A stretch of 64,000 nucleotides of DNA from Branchipolynoe longqiensis (Eukaryota; Annelida; Polychaeta; Phyllodocida; Polynoidae): assembly GCA_030323885.1 (NCBI GenBank), contig CM059199.1, forward strand, positions 1,484,423 to 1,548,422. Direction: 5' to 3'. A program made the translations under genes and the position numbers. Shown here one piece after another: positions 63,604 through 64,000 of this stretch. The notes under the pieces were generated by a model, which did not search any database, was not told the origin of the DNA, and saw nothing but the letters and a program-made list of their open reading frames with translations. Position 1 is the first letter of the stretch, and each line of letters begins with the position of its first letter.

Positions 63604-64000
63604 TCGTGGCCTCCAGACTGGGAAGTGTCGCGGCAGGGCTGGGAATAGAGTTAATTACTGCAGTCAGCGATCCATTATCAAAGAGTTCTCCCTATGTAGC
63701 GTGTGGGTCTGCTAAACAACAGGGTGCATGTAATTCCTGCCTGCAGATAGGCAGTCGAAGCTGCATATATATGGGTCATTCTCTAAAAGTAAAACTGGGC
63801 ACCAAAGTGTGACATGGAAACCAAAAGTGAAAACCTTCCAAATAATAGCAAAAATCCTTCCAAATAATAGCCTAATCCAATGTCCTATGAAGGTATGCAT
63901 GTTCTGCATATATTAATATCACTTGTGTAACGTGAAAATCAAAGCCACACCCAGAATCTCATTTTAACATATACAACGTAGTCAAACAAGATTTTGTTGA
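63604..64000. other. unassigned sequence
   Basis: The plus frame ending at 63812 begins within the inverted-repeat arm. No domain recognised. Confidence 0.4.

Noticed and set aside
63540..63812. Apparent exon: pyrimidine tract plus AG acceptor followed by an open frame
   Set aside because: The acceptor region is the right arm of a long inverted repeat whose left arm lies at 62.88-63.0 kb. It is element sequence.

Overview
This is nuclear DNA from an animal with a repeat-dense genome. There is no operon structure, and essentially no long open frame that is not low complexity. The DNA is packed with microsatellites, minisatellites, tRNA-derived SINEs, decayed LINEs and many short DNA transposons (MITEs). 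The SINE style (tRNA head, long body, CAACAACAAACAAACA-type tail) and the MITE diversity suggest a marine invertebrate, perhaps a mollusc or other lophotrochozoan. That is inference; no single-copy gene was found to confirm it. No complete protein-coding gene was recognised. The best host-gene candidate is a 34-codon first exon with a promoter at 24.70-24.91 kb. Coding remnants belong to mobile elements: two LINE reverse-transcriptase C-termini (19.3 kb; 38.9 kb, minus) and the C-terminus of a pogo/Tigger-type transposase with a PCNA-binding box (44.2-44.5 kb, minus).

Working names used below. MITE-X: ~350 bp, ends AAGYTGCATAGTCCGATG, TA target; the commonest repeat. MITE-Y: 408-506 bp, 9-bp target duplication, carries a YY1-like motif. 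MITE-Z: ends TGAGCCTGTCTCA, always inside (TA)n. MITE-T: Tigger-like, ends CAGTAAAACCTCTCTA. E/F/G/J: ends CCGGTGTGGC, long inverted repeats. A, B, C, D, K, L: further inverted-repeat elements. SINE-S, SINE-2, SINE-3: three tRNA-derived families. H: a 430-bp interspersed repeat.

Layout. 0-5 kb: (TA)n/(CT)n, MITE-Z, a 123-bp tandem array. 5-11.3 kb: SINEs and a nested, folded-back MITE-X cluster containing MITE-Y. 11.3-13.6 kb: GC- and pyrimidine-rich block with promoter-like motifs. 13.6-19 kb: SINEs, MITE-T, GC-rich patches. 19-23 kb: LINE end, nested X/G, palindromic element J, MITE-Z. 23.9-25.5 kb: CpG-rich block with the candidate first exon. 25.8-27.2 kb: inverted minisatellites enclosing element E. 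28-32.9 kb: X, SINE-S split by two D elements, a 124-bp satellite, a 300-bp triplicate. 33-42 kb: X, F, SINEs, LINE. 43-46.5 kb: four minisatellites, the pogo-like fragment, D. 46.6-51 kb: X, L, H. 51.3-52.2 kb: CpG island. 52.4-56.2 kb: 73-bp array, SINEs, A, and a triple nest X/X/B. 57-64 kb: X/Y, K, C, H, T and long (TA)n.

The elements form an insertion stratigraphy. MITE-X copies are the oldest hosts. They were hit by other X copies (twice at the same internal TA), by Y, B, K and G, and by truncated SINE tails. TA-targeting elements recur inside (TA)n runs. Identities were judged by eye; no alignment, folding or database search was run.
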